In this document: piece by piece, positions 6,029 to 6,698 of the stretch
How the letters are laid out: every line of letters begins with the position of its first letter
Position numbering within the stretch: the stretch's first letter is position 1
Origin: Candidatus Brocadiales bacterium
Lineage (GTDB): Bacteria > Planctomycetota > Brocadiia > Brocadiales > Bathyanammoxibiaceae
Direction of reading: 5' to 3'
Assembly (NCBI GenBank): GCA_030586765.1
Contig: JAUQZZ010000108.1
Coordinates: forward strand, 1 to 6,698
DNA length: 6,698 bases
Program-made: the position numbers and the translations under genes
The notes under the pieces: generated by a model
Seen by the model: only the letters and a program-made list of their open reading frames with translations
What the model was told of the DNA's origin: nothing
Databases searched by the model: none

Positions 6029-6448
6029 TTACTTCTTCTTTTTGGGTGGCACAAGGGCATCGGCCACCACCTCTATCTGGTAGCGATTATTCAGGGCGGC
6101 TATGCCTATGCAGGCCCTGGCTGGGGCAGATTTGATGTACTGGGCATACACCTTGTTCATGGCCTCCCAGTTTCTCATATCTGTCAGGTATATAATCACC
6201 CTCACCAGGTTATCTAAGGAAGTCCCTGACGTCTCCAGCACCCCTTTTAGGTTCTTAAATACCACGTGGCACTGCTGCTCAAAGTCCAGGGGTATCTCCC
6301 AGTTCTTCTCTGGGTCACGTGGTATGGCACCACCGCAGAAGAGAAAGCCACCCTTCTGGAGGTCTTCTGCTGGAACAAGCGAGGCATCAGACATCAGTCC
6401 TACATGATAGGTTATCCTCTTGTCACAATTTATCCTCTGTACTGGCAT
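6029..6448 (-). CDS. ridA: RidA family (YjgF/YER057c/UK114) enamine/imine deaminase
   Basis: A 139-residue cytoplasmic protein of the RidA family, which form trimers that hydrolyse reactive 2-aminoacrylate and other enamine/imine intermediates made by PLP enzymes. Visible family marks: GGFLFCGGAIPRDP (33-46), DFEQQCHVVFKNLKGVLETSGTSLDNLVRVIIYLTDM (55-91), and SAPARACIGIAALNNRYQIEVVADA (107-131). Arg111 in PARAC matches the substrate carboxylate-binding Arg of active RidA, Cys113 its neighbouring Cys, and Glu126 the conserved Glu. The enzyme is therefore probably active. The N-terminus carries about a dozen more residues than E. coli RidA, and the C-terminus ends in a basic PPKKKK tail. It is first in a minus-strand operon with the radical SAM gene. 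Confidence 0.9.
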   Translation of the reverse strand: MPVQRINCDKRITYHVGLMSDASLVPAEDLQKGGFLFCGGAIPRDPEKNWEIPLDFEQQCHVVFKNLKGVLETSGTSLDNLVRVIIYLTDMRNWEAMNKVYAQYIKSAPARACIGIAALNNRYQIEVVADALVPPKKKK

Positions 6449-6451
6449 CTT

Positions 6452-6461
6452 CCTCCCCTCC
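6452..6461 (-). promoter_or_regulatory. Tandem ribosome binding sites of ridA
   Basis: On the minus strand two GGAGG copies lie back to back before the ATG at 6448: one at 6461-6457 (8 nt spacing, near ideal) and one at 6456-6452 (3 nt spacing, too close). The first is the likely functional site and supports the chosen start. Confidence 0.7.
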
Positions 6462-6504
6462 CTTGGTCTAGGTTTGAGTTATCCTCCCTGAAAGATAATA
6501 CGCA

Positions 6505-6533
6505 ATTATGTCCCTTTTTGCCGAGGCTGTCAA
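6505..6533 (-). promoter_or_regulatory. Sigma70-type promoter of the ridA-radical SAM operon
   Basis: On the minus strand a perfect -35 box TTGACA (6533-6528) and a -10 box CATAAT (6510-6505; 5 of 6) are 17 bp apart. Transcription should start near 6498, giving a leader of about 50 nt. No separate promoter was seen in the 31 nt between ridA and the radical SAM gene, so the two are probably cotranscribed. Confidence 0.8.
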
Positions 6534-6579
6534 TATAGAAACCTTTAAGTAAGATTCTGTCATTCAATGGGTTACAGAA

Positions 6580-6612
6580 AAGAAGAAAAATATATAAAGG
6601 CCTGCTAGCCTT
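6580..6612 (-). terminator. Possible weak terminator of a minus-strand gene beyond the right edge
   Basis: On the minus strand AAGGC (6612-6608) pairs with GCCTT (6601-6597), extended by one T-G pair to a 4-nt loop, and is followed by a T-rich tract through about 6580. The stem is short, so this is tentative. It would separate an upstream transcript from the ridA promoter. Confidence 0.3.
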
Positions 6613-6634
6613 AGACAGTGCTTTTCTGGGGGTA

Positions 6635-6652
6635 TTTGAGGGATGCCTCAAA
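6635..6652. repeat. Short inverted repeat near the right edge
   Basis: TTTGAGG (6635-6641) and CCTCAAA (6646-6652) form a perfect 7-bp stem with a 4-nt loop. No T-run follows on either strand. No gene could be supported in 6534-6698, so its role (terminator part, operator or chance) is open. Confidence 0.35.
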
Positions 6653-6698
6653 AATTTGGACGGGTGCTTATTCTTCTTCCTTAAGAACAGGTTACGGC

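Noticed and set aside
6643..6684. ATG followed by MPQKFGRVLILLP and a stop on the plus strand
   Set aside because: The frame closes with TAA after 13 codons. The start resembles the opening of some glycosyltransferases, but there is no support for a frameshift.
6430..6698. Minus-strand frame open from the right edge to 6430 (includes a 73-codon ATG frame)
   Set aside because: It reads through the ridA promoter, leader and ribosome site and shows no family motif; probably chance.
1..6698. CRISPR array, insertion sequence, phage or toxin-antitoxin genes
   Set aside because: No regularly spaced repeats, transposase or integrase motifs, terminal repeats or target duplications were seen.

Overview
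This window comes from a Gram-negative (diderm) bacterium. The evidence is a heptose-phosphate kinase of LPS core synthesis, an LptF/LptG-type LPS export permease and a WaaP/Kdo-kinase-like protein. Arg codons AGG/AGA and Ile codon ATA are frequent and overall base composition is moderate. This would fit lineages such as Desulfobacterota or Nitrospirota, but that placement is inference and weakly held. All four transcription units start at readable sigma70-type promoters.

Layout. (1) 1-947, minus strand: a PfkB-family heptose-7-phosphate kinase (RfaE1/HldE kinase type). It starts at TTG and runs off the left edge. (2) 948-1248: a divergent intergenic region holding one promoter for each flanking gene, plus a long imperfect hairpin in the predicted leader of the rightward gene. 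(3) 1249-1626, plus strand: a small exported YHS-domain protein with a Cys-rich segment and a His-rich tail, closed by a strong intrinsic terminator at 1655-1684. (4) 1627-1858: terminator, a small palindrome and a promoter. (5) 1859-4969, plus strand: a two-gene operon. The first gene is an LptF/LptG-family permease carrying a coiled coil of about 180 residues that the family normally lacks. Nine bases later, in the same reading frame, comes a 504-aa protein with an intact WaaP/InaA-like LPS kinase domain followed by a second, apparently inactive kinase-like domain. (6) 4966-6448, minus strand: a convergent two-gene operon, ridA followed by a radical SAM/SPASM protein. The radical SAM stop codon overlaps the stop of the kinase gene by 4 bp. 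(7) 6449-6698: ridA leader and promoter, then about 165 bp with two small inverted repeats and no supportable gene.

How the genes fit together. Three of the six genes point to the LPS pathway: heptose activation, LPS core phosphorylation and export to the outer membrane. The permease-kinase pair is the most unusual part. A membrane LPS extractor with a long predicted periplasmic coiled-coil hairpin is cotranscribed with a duplicated kinase that probably acts on the lipid A/core sugar at the cytoplasmic face. The YHS protein looks like a periplasmic metal-binding protein. The ridA-radical SAM pair has no obvious shared pathway.
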